From NCBI GenBank assembly GCA_027037615.1, contig JALVZN010000041.1:5636-38833 (forward strand): a stretch of 33,198 nt of DNA, read 5' to 3'. Below, piece by piece: positions 1 to 8,895 of the stretch. How positions within the stretch are numbered: the first letter of the stretch is position 1; the number at the start of each line of letters is the position of its first letter. The notes under the pieces are model-generated. The model saw only the letters and a program-made list of their open reading frames with translations. It did no database searches and was not told where the DNA came from. A program made the position numbers and the translations under genes. The DNA comes from Caldifarciminota bacterium. GTDB lineage: Bacteria; Hydrothermota; Hydrothermia; B15-G9.

Positions 1-1955
1 CAAAGGAGCTCATCCAACAGTTCGGTTCGCTGGAAGACATCTATCGGAATTTGAATTCGATAAAACGGACATCCACAAGGCGCTCGCTCGAACTGCACAG
101 AGACAAGGCCTTTGGCTCGAAAACATTGACTGTTCTCAAAAAAGATGTCCCGATCGAAATCGATTGGGACGAATTCAAACGGCGAGAGCCTGAACGGGCG
201 CGCCTGTTCGCCATATTCAGGGACCTCGAATTCACATCTCTCATGAAACAGGTGGCTTCCCAGCCGCCGAAGGTCGAAATTGTGAAGGCAGACGATTTCA
301 AGCCGAAAGACGGGTTCGCTGTCGCTGTTAGGGAACGCAGTTTTCTTGTAGCTGAAGGCAAGAGCTCGAAAATTTTGAATATCCCCGTGAAATCAGCCCA
401 CTCCGATGACCTCTTTTCCGCCGCGAAACCGCTGCCCGATGGGCTTGTATCCGCACTTGGTGATCCAGATCGCAAGAAATGGGTGTTTTCGGCCAAGGAG
501 CTTCACAGGAAGGGGATCGAAGAAAAGTTCGAGGTGCATGGCGTCGAGTTCGACATGTCGATAGCTGCATACCTCGTCGATCCAGCCAAGCCGGGATACG
601 ATCTCGAACGGCTCGCCCTCGAATACGCAGGGTTTAAACTCCATGACGACCCTCTGCTTCGGGGAGCGGATGAGCTGTTGGTTGTGCTGGAGACGCGCGA
701 AATGCTCCTCGACGAGCTTGAGGAGAACGAACTCGGCAGGTTGTATCGCGAGATCGAACTGCCTTTGACGAAAGTGTTGGCTTACATGGAACACTATGGC
801 GTGCCTGTGGATATCAAATTCCTCAAAGAACTTGGGACGGAGATCGAGCGGAAGATCGAAGATGTGCGGAAGAAAATCTTTGAGATCGCAGGCGAGCCCT
901 TCAACCTGAACTCGCCCCGCCAACTCGCACATATCCTTTTCGAGAAGTTAGGCCTGCCGCCGATAAAACGCACCAAGACAGGTTACTCGACCAACGCAGA
1001 GGTGCTCGCAAAACTCGCCATGCAGCACGAACTCCCGAGACTGATTTTGGAATACAGAGAGCTGTTCAAGGTGAAATCCACTTACATCGACGCACTTATC
1101 CAGTCGGTTAACCCGAACACCGGCCGAATTCACCCGACATTTCATCAGACCGGCACGGTGACCGGCCGCCTATCATGCTCTGATCCAAACCTTCAGAACA
1201 TCCCAATCCGATCCGACATAGGTCGAGAGCTCAGGCGCGCATTTGCGGCTCCCAGAGGCAAATTCATAGTATCAGCCGATTACTCTCAGATCGAGCTAAG
1301 GCTCCTTGCACACATCACAGGCGACGAGAACCTGATCAGGGCGTTCAAGGAAGGTGCAGACATCCATGCGGCCACGGCATCGGCCATATTCGGGAAGCCT
1401 CCTGAGATGGTGGATTCTCTGGAGCGGAGAAAAGCCAAGGTCGTGAATTTCGGCATAACTTACGGCATGAGCCCGTTCGGACTTGCGAAAGAGCTCAACA
1501 TATCGCCTGAGGAGGCCGCTCTGATCATTTTCAACTACTTTGCGACATATCCCGGCGTCCAGAAGTGGATCGAGAGAACGCTTGAACAGGCCAGAATTAA
1601 GGGATATGTGACCACGATTTTCGGCCGCAGGCGATACATCCCTGAACTCAATGTGCCGAACCGTCAGGTCAGAGAGATGGCGGAACGCACAGCGATAAAC
1701 GCTCCAATTCAGGGCTCAGCCGCTGACATCATCAAGAAGACGATGGTCGAGGTGCAGGAAGCAATTTTGTCCCAAAAGCTTAACTCGATGATGATCCTTC
1801 AGATACACGATGAGCTCCTGTTTGAAGTCCCTGAAAGTGAGATTGAAACCATGAAGCGTTTAATTCGTGAGATCATGGAAAATGTTGTGCAGCTGAAGGT
1901 TCCACTTGTCGTTGACATAGGCGTGGGCAGGAACTGGCTTGAGGCACACGAGTGA
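1..1955 (+). CDS. polA: DNA polymerase I, 5'-truncated by the window edge (frame open from nt 3: KELIQQFGSLEDIYRNLNSIK...)
   Basis: The upstream in-frame residues match the helix-hairpin-helix end of the 5' nuclease domain. Family A polymerase motifs are present: DPNLQNIPIR, VSADYSQIELRLLAHITGD, RRKAKVVNFGITYGMSPFGL, QIHDELLFEVP. Confidence 0.96.
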   Translation, partial: KELIQQFGSLEDIYRNLNSIKRTSTRRSLELHRDKAFGSKTLTVLKKDVPIEIDWDEFKRREPERARLFAIFRDLEFTSLMKQVASQPPKVEIVKADDFKPKDGFAVAVRERSFLVAEGKSSKILNIPVKSAHSDDLFSAAKPLPDGLVSALGDPDRKKWVFSAKELHRKGIEEKFEVHGVEFDMSIAAYLVDPAKPGYDLERLALEYAGFKLHDDPLLRGADELLVVLETREMLLDELEENELGRLYREIELPLTKVLAYMEHYGVPVDIKFLKELGTEIERKIEDVRKKIFEIAGEPFNLNSPRQLAHILFEKLGLPPIKRTKTGYSTNAEVLAKLAMQHELPRLILEYRELFKVKSTYIDALIQSVNPNTGRIHPTFHQTGTVTGRLSCSDPNLQNIPIRSDIGRELRRAFAAPRGKFIVSADYSQIELRLLAHITGDENLIRAFKEGADIHAATASAIFGKPPEMVDSLERRKAKVVNFGITYGMSPFGLAKELNISPEEAALIIFNYFATYPGVQKWIERTLEQARIKGYVTTIFGRRRYIPELNVPNRQVREMAERTAINAPIQGSAADIIKKTMVEVQEAILSQKLNSMMILQIHDELLFEVPESEIETMKRLIREIMENVVQLKVPLVVDIGVGRNWLEAHE

Positions 1956-2001
1956 GACAAAACCCGCAATTGGGCCAAACTGAAAGCTTTATAATTTTGA
2001 C

Positions 2002-3384
2002 ATGGCACTGAAGATATACAACACGCTTGGCAGAGAGAAACAACCGTTTGTGCCGGTCAACGAAGGCCGGGTCGGTATGTATTTTTGCGGCATGACCGTG
2101 CAGGACAGGCCACATGTCGGCCACATGAGGGCATTCATAACCGGCGACATAATCCGCAGATATCTGGAATACAAGGGATTTGAGGTTACATACCTGACCA
2201 ATTTCACAGATATCGACGATAAGATCATTGCGAGAGCGCATCGCGAAAACACTGACTGGCGCATGATAGCTGACCGCTACATCAACGAGTATTTTCAGGT
2301 GGCGGACGCGATGAACATCAAGCGCGCAACGCATTACCCACGCGCCACCATCCATGTTCAGGAGATAATCGAGATGATTCAGGCCATCCTGCAGAACGGA
2401 CACGGCTATGTCACCTCCAACGGAAGCGTCTATTTCCATGTCCCATCTTTTCCTGAATACGGCAAGCTATCGGGCAAAAAACTCGAAGACCTGATCGCGG
2501 GCGCAAGGGTTGAGCCCGATCCTGAGAAGAGACATCCTGCGGATTTTGCACTCTGGAAGGCGTGGAAGGAAGGCGAGCCGTATTGGTATTCGCCATGGGG
2601 CATAGGCCGGCCGGGCTGGCACATCGAATGTTCCGCAATGACAACCCACTATCTCGGACAGCCGTTTGACATTCACGGCGGCGGTACCGACCTCATCTTC
2701 CCGCATCATGAAAACGAGATCGCACAGGCAGAGGCGGCTTACGGCAAGAAATTCGTCAACTACTGGGTGCACAACGGGCCGGTCAGGTTGAAAGGCGAAA
2801 AAATGTCGAAATCGACGGGGCTTTACTTTGCCGTCCTTGATGTGCTTCAGGACTATCATCCGAACGAGCTGCGCCTGTATCTCCTGAAAACACATTACAG
2901 GACGCCGATCGATTACTCCTTCGAGCGGCTCAACGAGGCAAAATCGGCATGGCAGAACTTCAGTTCGTTTTTCGGACAGTTGAACGAGCTGCCAGAACCG
3001 AACATGTCCAACCCTGAGGTTGCCAGGTGGATAAAGGAGTTCGAGGCGGCGATGGACGATGATTTCAACACGCCCAAAGCGCTCGCTGTGGCGTTCGAGC
3101 TTCTGGCGGAGGCACGGAAAAAGCTAAATCAGGGCGATAAATCCGCATCGGAACTGGCTGCTGCACTGTTGATAATTCTGAAAGTGCTCGGTTTCAAGGT
3201 GGAGAAAAGCGCAAGGAAGATGGAAGGCATCGTCGATGACCTCATTCAGCTCCTTGTCGAGGTCAGGGGCGAGCTCAGGAAAGAACGCAACTTTGCCCTG
3301 GCCGATAAGATCAGGGATCGCCTCGGTTCGCTTGGTGTGCTGTTAGAAGACACGCCTCAGGGCACCAGATACAGAATTGTTTGA
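2002..3384 (+). CDS. cysS: Cysteinyl-tRNA synthetase
   Basis: YFCGMTVQDRPHVGHMRAFITGDIIRRYL, YLTNFTDIDDKII, GWHIECSAM, HGGGTDLIFPHHENEIAQ, KMSKS. 460 aa, full length. Confidence 0.97.
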   Translation: MALKIYNTLGREKQPFVPVNEGRVGMYFCGMTVQDRPHVGHMRAFITGDIIRRYLEYKGFEVTYLTNFTDIDDKIIARAHRENTDWRMIADRYINEYFQVADAMNIKRATHYPRATIHVQEIIEMIQAILQNGHGYVTSNGSVYFHVPSFPEYGKLSGKKLEDLIAGARVEPDPEKRHPADFALWKAWKEGEPYWYSPWGIGRPGWHIECSAMTTHYLGQPFDIHGGGTDLIFPHHENEIAQAEAAYGKKFVNYWVHNGPVRLKGEKMSKSTGLYFAVLDVLQDYHPNELRLYLLKTHYRTPIDYSFERLNEAKSAWQNFSSFFGQLNELPEPNMSNPEVARWIKEFEAAMDDDFNTPKALAVAFELLAEARKKLNQGDKSASELAAALLIILKVLGFKVEKSARKMEGIVDDLIQLLVEVRGELRKERNFALADKIRDRLGSLGVLLEDTPQGTRYRIV

Positions 3385-3773
3385 TGGATTGGAAGTCACA
3401 AAAGGGCGCCTACATCCTTTTCTTGAAAGTCAAAACCCACACGGAGATCGAAGTAGGCAGGATCGGGCATATCGAGCTCAATCCCGGGATTTACCTCTAT
3501 GTCGGCAGCGCAATGGGCGGCTTCGGCAAAAGGCTCCCGCGATATTTGCGAGAAACGAGAAAAAAACACTGGCACATCGACTACCTGCTTGATGCGGCTG
3601 AACTTGTCGGGATACTGTTGTTTCCATCTAATGAGCCTATTGAGGACATAATCGCTGACCGTCTTGCAGGCACAGATGGGGTTCAACCGGTCGCTGACGG
3701 CTTTGGCGCCAGCGACTCCCGCAACAGGACACACCTGTTCAGAGTGACGAAACCGGATGAAAAACAACTCTAA
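3384..3773 (+). CDS. DUF123 / GIY-YIG-like domain protein
   Basis: GAYILFLKV...GRIGHIELNPGIYLYVGSAMGG...RLPRYLRETRKKHWHIDYLL matches the DUF123 pattern. The ATG overlaps the cysS stop (TGATG). Confidence 0.8.
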   Translation: MDWKSQKGAYILFLKVKTHTEIEVGRIGHIELNPGIYLYVGSAMGGFGKRLPRYLRETRKKHWHIDYLLDAAELVGILLFPSNEPIEDIIADRLAGTDGVQPVADGFGASDSRNRTHLFRVTKPDEKQL

Positions 3774-3789
3774 GGATCTCTTACGCTGC

Positions 3790-4203
3790 TTATATCTTCA
3801 CAAGCTGAAGTTTGATCTTCCCCTGCAACGCATCATTCAAAGTGTTGAGGAGTTCTATCGCCTTAATTCTATCTTCCATGGTGTCCACCTGGCTCGGAAT
3901 TAGGAAGAATATGCTCACTGCTTTACCTTTGCCCTCTTCTTCCATTTTGGTCCTGTTTATCTGGCTCCCATGTCTCCCTCAATGCTTCCACATCTCCCTT
4001 TGTGTATTTGTTCTTGCGGCCACGATGGGGTCCGGATTGGAGTTGCCTGATGTGTATCTCCGCAATCGCCTTATTAGATACGACCTGTTAAAACCGGTTA
4101 TCTCCTCGAGAGAGTCCAGTATGGCACTCTTCTCCTTCTTCGTGGCGTTACGATACTTCCTTGCCATCTTTGCCGGAACGTACATTGGAGGCTCTCCTTT
4201 CAT
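3790..4203 (-). pseudogene. Frameshifted, internally deleted transposase remnant (HTH N-terminus)
   Basis: Minus-strand ORF 3979-4203 reads KMARKYRNATKKEKSAILDSLEEITGFNRSYLIRRLRR. Homology-like sequence continues in another frame (GRKNKYTKGDVEALRETWE) past an apparent frameshift near nt 4020. A further short minus ORF (3790-3945) follows. No catalytic domain is visible. Related to the fragment at 9966-10226. Confidence 0.65.
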
Positions 4204-4389
4204 GGGTGAGACCTCCTTCCTTTGGGTTTTTAAAGTGGATATTTTCCTGCCCGAAGGAAGGGGAGCTTAACATTTTCAAGCCTTTTTCGAATACCCCAAT
4301 TTGTAGTTCCTCCTTTCCGTTTCGCGTACTTTTTTGTGATGCTTCTCGATCTATTGAAGTATCTCTGCATTGGTCTTAAAATTCGCAAA

Positions 4390-5979
4390 ATGAGAATCAC
4401 AATTTTTGTCATACTTATGTTTTCAAGTGGATTTTCGGGGACCATACCCATGAAAAAGGGGAATTTTGCGACAGGATGTTCCCATCCCGATAGTGAGGAA
4501 CTTCAATGGCTTCGTAATTTTGATCTCATTCAGATTGGCGGTGTTGAAGACGAGTCACCGGACTCTGTGATAAATTGCCTTCATTCATCGGGTGTTAAGC
4601 TACTTAGCTATGAGTGGATGCCGGCAGGGTATCATTATACCGACGGCTCGCCAGATAACCCCTTTATGGCCTGGGTCTATCCACGTAGAGATTCGCTCAC
4701 GCTCAACCCCAACGGCCCTTTCCCCCATTGCAGGGATGCCGGCTACAACTGGTGTGAGGATTATTACTATGATCTCGCTATACCTTCACTTGTCTCGAGA
4801 CGAATTGATTATTTGATGACATCCATCAACAACTATGATGGTCTCTTTTTTGACTGGGCCAGTGGAGGTTTTATTGACGGTGAGGAATACACTCCAATGA
4901 GGGACACCTTTTACACCCGACATCCGGGGCTGGTTTATTCTGCTGTTGTTGGTGAATTTTATAGAAATCTAAAATCCGCTGATTCTTCAAAACTTATAAT
5001 GACTAACCAGGGGTTTAGGAGATGTGAATACATATTGCCTGTAGTTGATTATGACATGACGGAAAGTTACGCCACTACATGCGAGTATTTTGGAGATGTT
5101 CTGTATATCGAAGGTATCGGCCTTCGGGAGGTGCCGAGAACGATCTATTATCCTGTGAGCGAGGATTATAGGACGGGTCACATTGAAGATCATATCCATT
5201 ATCTCCATGTTCTGAAACTATGTGCTGATGATTATGGTGGGCCAAATTTCAAGAACTATGTGTATATGAACTACGCATCGCCCGATTTCGTGCCGACGGG
5301 GGATACTGTGAATGGTTACGCAGTTTATCGCCCTGAAATACCAAGAAACGCTATCTATTTTGCCTATGTTATACCGAAGCTCGTAAATTTTATGGTGTAT
5401 ACAGAAACACCATGGGATCACAGGTATGAGCGTGATAGTGTGTATTTTTATGATCTCGGAGAGCCATTGGGGAACTCCTATGATAGCCTTGGAGATCATG
5501 TTTTTGTCAGATATTACACGCGCGGTTTTGTTATAGCCGGAGAATGGCAGGACACGACACAGGTTCACCTTGAATCACCGTATATGCCCTCAAACATACC
5601 CTTCTATGATGTTTATGAACAGCAATGGGATACAACTGGAGTAAACAGTGTTGATTTCGTGGTCAGGCCGAAATATGACAGCCTTATAGGCAGAATGGCA
5701 CCATCCGGGCGCATTTTCCTTTACGATATGGATTATAGTGGCATCGACGAATCAGGTATCCCATCCCTTTTAGTCAGAGATGAGCTTTATATAGGTTTTG
5801 AAGGAGTGAAAATGGTGGAACTTTTTGATATCTCGGGAAGAGTGGTATTTAAATCAAATGTGCCATTTGATAGGCGAGTTCCGATACCTTATAAATTAAG
5901 AAACGGCATATTTTTTGCTGAATTCCTTGGTAGCGACGGACGGGTAATTGCGAAGCGAAAAATAATAGTCATAAGATAA
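4390..5979 (+). CDS. Secreted TIM-barrel glycoside-hydrolase-like protein with C-terminal sorting-like domain
   Basis: Signal-like N-terminus MRITIFVILMFSSGFSG. INNYDGLFFDWASGGF resembles the barrel acidic motif of putative glycosidases. The C-terminus VELFDISGRVVFKSN...LRNGIFFAEFLGSDGRVIAKRKIIVIR resembles type A sorting / FlgD-Ig-like tails. The listed ORF starts at 4336, but the ATG at 4390 fits the signal peptide better. Confidence 0.6.
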   Translation: MRITIFVILMFSSGFSGTIPMKKGNFATGCSHPDSEELQWLRNFDLIQIGGVEDESPDSVINCLHSSGVKLLSYEWMPAGYHYTDGSPDNPFMAWVYPRRDSLTLNPNGPFPHCRDAGYNWCEDYYYDLAIPSLVSRRIDYLMTSINNYDGLFFDWASGGFIDGEEYTPMRDTFYTRHPGLVYSAVVGEFYRNLKSADSSKLIMTNQGFRRCEYILPVVDYDMTESYATTCEYFGDVLYIEGIGLREVPRTIYYPVSEDYRTGHIEDHIHYLHVLKLCADDYGGPNFKNYVYMNYASPDFVPTGDTVNGYAVYRPEIPRNAIYFAYVIPKLVNFMVYTETPWDHRYERDSVYFYDLGEPLGNSYDSLGDHVFVRYYTRGFVIAGEWQDTTQVHLESPYMPSNIPFYDVYEQQWDTTGVNSVDFVVRPKYDSLIGRMAPSGRIFLYDMDYSGIDESGIPSLLVRDELYIGFEGVKMVELFDISGRVVFKSNVPFDRRVPIPYKLRNGIFFAEFLGSDGRVIAKRKIIVIR

Positions 5980-6064
5980 GCTTTTACTGTTCAAATGACA
6001 TGAATTGTAATAAATGTTGCTATTTGCCATCACGGTGCTCATTAAGTATTAAGGAGGTGAGACA

Positions 6065-8470
6065 ATGCGCAGATTTGCAATTAAGTTTGTAACGGTTGCC
6101 CTCGTTTTGGGAGTTAACGCCTTTGCTGACGGCGTGATCATCCCGGACATTCCCCTTGAAGAGACTTTCCAATTTAATTTCCGTCAGGATTTTTATTATG
6201 GGGCGCCTATCTATTTCAGCATGCCATACCACAGGGTAAAAGTTAATATAACCAACAATGTCGCACAGGTTAGCGTGATGGAAGCCTTTTACAACAAGCA
6301 TGATTTCCCCGTTGAAGGAGACTACATTTTCCCGCTTCCGTCTGACGCCGCAATCTCGAATTTTGCGATCGTTACGGACATCATGGAGATCGAAGGCCAG
6401 GTAATGGACAGAGAGGAGGCAAGAGAGCTGTTCACGGAGTATCTGAGGCGAGGGGTCGATCCAGCTCTACTCGAATACTTTGGGAATAACCTCTTCAGAG
6501 CGAAGATATTCCCGATAGGTTCGGGAGAAAAGGTTGACTTTAAAATCGACTATGAGCATGTCATGCCAGTTACAGGTGGACTTTTCAAATTCGAATACCC
6601 TTTGAAAATAGACGCACTCATAGATGGCAAAATAGATTCGATAGAAATTTCAATCACCATCAAGAGTGATAGAGCTATAACAACTGTGTTTTCACCAACT
6701 CACAAAATATCCACTACATGGTTAAATAACAGAAAGGTTGAGGTCAGGTTTTCCGACAGGGGCTATTTGCCCGAAAGCGATTTTGTCCTCTACTACGGGG
6801 TTTCGGACAGGCCTTTCGACATGTCGCTCGTCACATACAAAGAGCATGACGACGGATACTTCATGTTGAACATATTTCCGGGCAAACCTCCATCCAGCAA
6901 ACCTGTTCCAAAGGACATAATCTTTGTGCTGGATGTTTCCGGAAGCATGTCAGGGGAGAAATTAAAACAGGCTAAAGAAGGCCTGTTCTTCATGCTTGAT
7001 CACCTCAACGAGGGAGACAGGTTTGATATTATAGCCTTCAACGATGAGCTTAAAGAGTTTAGTTCCGATGGCCTCGTGAACGCTAACGCCTTTAACATCA
7101 AGAAAGCAAGGAAGTTTGCGAAATCATTTTATGCTCTGGGAGCAACCGACATAAACCTCGCTTTGACAACAGCTTTGAAGAAACTTTCATCTCATGGAGG
7201 AGGAATAAGGGCGAAATACATCCTGTTTTTGACCGATGGGAGACCGACCGCTGGGGTTGTGGAGGTCGGAGCCATAACGAGGAACATAAGGGCTAAACTC
7301 GGCAAGGCGAGGATATTCGTTTTCGGTGTCGGATACGATGTCAACACGATGTTGCTCGATAAAATCGCCGAGATGTCTAACGGTTATGTTGAGTATCTTG
7401 AACAGGGCAAGGACATCGAGAGAGCCATAACCGCCTTGTATCAAGCCATTCAGGCACCGGCACTTATCGATGTGCGGCTGACCATCGACGGGGTCGAGAC
7501 ATATCAGGTGTATCCCCGTAAGATGCCCGACCTCTACTACGGCACGCAGACGATCGTGACCGGCAGGTATAAGGACGGGGGCGAGGCTACAATCAGGATT
7601 GTCGGGAAAGACGCGAACGGACAGGGGCGCACCTACACTAAATCGGTTTGGTTCCCGAGGTCCGCCACCAACACGGATACGGATATATGTCTTCCGAAGT
7701 CAGCCAAGAACACGGATACGGTGGTATTCTCATGGCTTCCGGAGTCGGACACGGGCATCTATACGGATCTGTTGTTCTGGTCCTCGGAGTCAGACACGAA
7801 CACGGATACGGAATCATCGTCATGGGTTACGGAGTCAGACACGGGCACGGATATGAAGTTCGTTAGCCGCCTATGGGCGCGACGGCGCATCGCCGACCTG
7901 CTTGCCTACATCGACGAGCATGGCGAAGATGAGGAAGTCGTCGATGAGATCAAAAGGCTCGGCAAAAAGTATGGTATAGTGACACCTTACACCTCGTTTT
8001 TTATCAGAGAACAGGATGACCCATTCTACTTCTCGTACACAGCACCCACCTTCTCTAATGGCTCAGGTTCAAAGTCAAGAATAAGGAGTCAGTTTTCATT
8101 AGGTGCAACTCGAATGCACCTACTTTCCTCCGGGGCTGAGCAGAATTCAAACGCAGTGCAAAGCTTTCGCCGTTCTCAGATAAAGGCCAAATATCGCTAC
8201 AACCAGCAGGTAGCTCAACCGGAATTTTCATATGCGGAGAGGCGCATCAAGACGGCCGGAGATAAAACCTTTTTCTATGATTCGGATACTGGTTTCTGGA
8301 TCGACACGGAATACGATGAGGACAAATGCACGAATACCAGAGTTGTGACCTACGGTTCCGATGAGTTTATCGATCTTGTGAATTCCAGCAAAAAACTTGC
8401 AGTTTACCTTTCGATAGGTAAAAATGTTATAGTCGTCGTGGACGGTGTGTGTTACAAAATAAAGGGGTGA
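6065..8470 (+). CDS. VIT domain + von Willebrand factor A domain secreted protein
   Basis: Signal peptide. VIT-like region with VEGDYIFPLPSDAAISNFAIVTD...GQVMDREEARELF. VWA MIDAS in DIIFVLDVSGSMSGEKLKQAKEG, plus FLTDGRPTAGV. Terminal RLWARRRIADLLAYIDEHG...YGIVTPYTSFFI is typical of VIT/VWA proteins. RBS aaggaggtga is upstream. Confidence 0.92.
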   Translation: MRRFAIKFVTVALVLGVNAFADGVIIPDIPLEETFQFNFRQDFYYGAPIYFSMPYHRVKVNITNNVAQVSVMEAFYNKHDFPVEGDYIFPLPSDAAISNFAIVTDIMEIEGQVMDREEARELFTEYLRRGVDPALLEYFGNNLFRAKIFPIGSGEKVDFKIDYEHVMPVTGGLFKFEYPLKIDALIDGKIDSIEISITIKSDRAITTVFSPTHKISTTWLNNRKVEVRFSDRGYLPESDFVLYYGVSDRPFDMSLVTYKEHDDGYFMLNIFPGKPPSSKPVPKDIIFVLDVSGSMSGEKLKQAKEGLFFMLDHLNEGDRFDIIAFNDELKEFSSDGLVNANAFNIKKARKFAKSFYALGATDINLALTTALKKLSSHGGGIRAKYILFLTDGRPTAGVVEVGAITRNIRAKLGKARIFVFGVGYDVNTMLLDKIAEMSNGYVEYLEQGKDIERAITALYQAIQAPALIDVRLTIDGVETYQVYPRKMPDLYYGTQTIVTGRYKDGGEATIRIVGKDANGQGRTYTKSVWFPRSATNTDTDICLPKSAKNTDTVVFSWLPESDTGIYTDLLFWSSESDTNTDTESSSWVTESDTGTDMKFVSRLWARRRIADLLAYIDEHGEDEEVVDEIKRLGKKYGIVTPYTSFFIREQDDPFYFSYTAPTFSNGSGSKSRIRSQFSLGATRMHLLSSGAEQNSNAVQSFRRSQIKAKYRYNQQVAQPEFSYAERRIKTAGDKTFFYDSDTGFWIDTEYDEDKCTNTRVVTYGSDEFIDLVNSSKKLAVYLSIGKNVIVVVDGVCYKIKG
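7651..7866 (+). repeat. ~45-bp tandem repeat (about 5 units) inside the VIT/VWA gene
   Basis: Units at about 7651-7689 (short), 7690-7734, 7735-7779, 7780-7824 and 7825-7866, with core GGAGTCAGACACGGGCACGGATACGG. Open in all three forward frames (ORFs 6065-8470, 7599-7856, 7648-7866) and in one reverse frame (7638-7823). Confidence 0.9.
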
Positions 8471-8475
8471 AAGAG

Positions 8476-8895
8476 ATGCCTTACAAACTTATAGACCACA
8501 CAGCTGATCTGGGGGTGGAGGTGTGGGCCGATTCGCTTGAAGGCCTCTTTGTGGAGGCCGCAAAAGCTATGTTTTCGGAGATTTCCGGAGATCTCGACGG
8601 GATTGAAGCCAAAGATGAGGTTATTTTGCGCATTTCTGGTGAAACGCTGGAGGATCTCCTTGTGGAATGGCTGTCTGACCTACTGTTCTACTTCGACACG
8701 GCAGGGTTCCTTTTCAGCAAATTTGAGGTGACCATTAACTCCGACATGAAATCGCTTGAGGGCAAAGCGATTGGCGAAAGGCTCGATCCTGAAAAGCACA
8801 AGATAAAAAGCCATATCAAGGCCGTGACATACCATCAAATGAACATCAAAGAAGAAGGCGGTAAGTGGAAAACCGAGATCATTTTCGACACATGA
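8476..8895 (+). CDS. Archease (RtcB RNA ligase activator family)
   Basis: MPYKLIDHTADLGVEVWADSLEGLFVEAAKAMF...DLLVEWLSDLLFYFDTAGFLFSKFEV...KAVTYHQMNIKEEGGKWKTEIIFDT matches the archease pattern throughout. Confidence 0.93.
   Translation: MPYKLIDHTADLGVEVWADSLEGLFVEAAKAMFSEISGDLDGIEAKDEVILRISGETLEDLLVEWLSDLLFYFDTAGFLFSKFEVTINSDMKSLEGKAIGERLDPEKHKIKSHIKAVTYHQMNIKEEGGKWKTEIIFDT

Noticed and set aside
393-932. 179-aa minus ORF opposite polA
   Set aside because: Shadow ORF of a well-supported gene. Many similar antisense ORFs in the track (e.g. 1873-2439, 19918-20745, 23097-23753, 21579-22115) were rejected for the same reason.
1956-2001. T-box or other riboswitch leader before cysS
   Set aside because: The gap is only 46 bp, too short for a T-box, and no characteristic structure is visible.
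3812-4270. 152-aa plus-strand ORF with hydrophobic composition
   Set aside because: It is antisense to the transposase remnant, whose minus-strand translation has clear family-like motifs. No plausible family of its own.
7599-7866. Alternative-frame ORFs across the tandem repeat (85 and 72 aa +, 61 aa -) as separate genes
   Set aside because: They are by-products of a stop-free 45-bp repeat. The flanking VIT/VWA frame is continuous and conserved. Kept only as a property of the repeat.
7651-7866. CRISPR array
   Set aside because: Units are contiguous, imperfect and coding, with no repeat/spacer alternation and no cas genes nearby.
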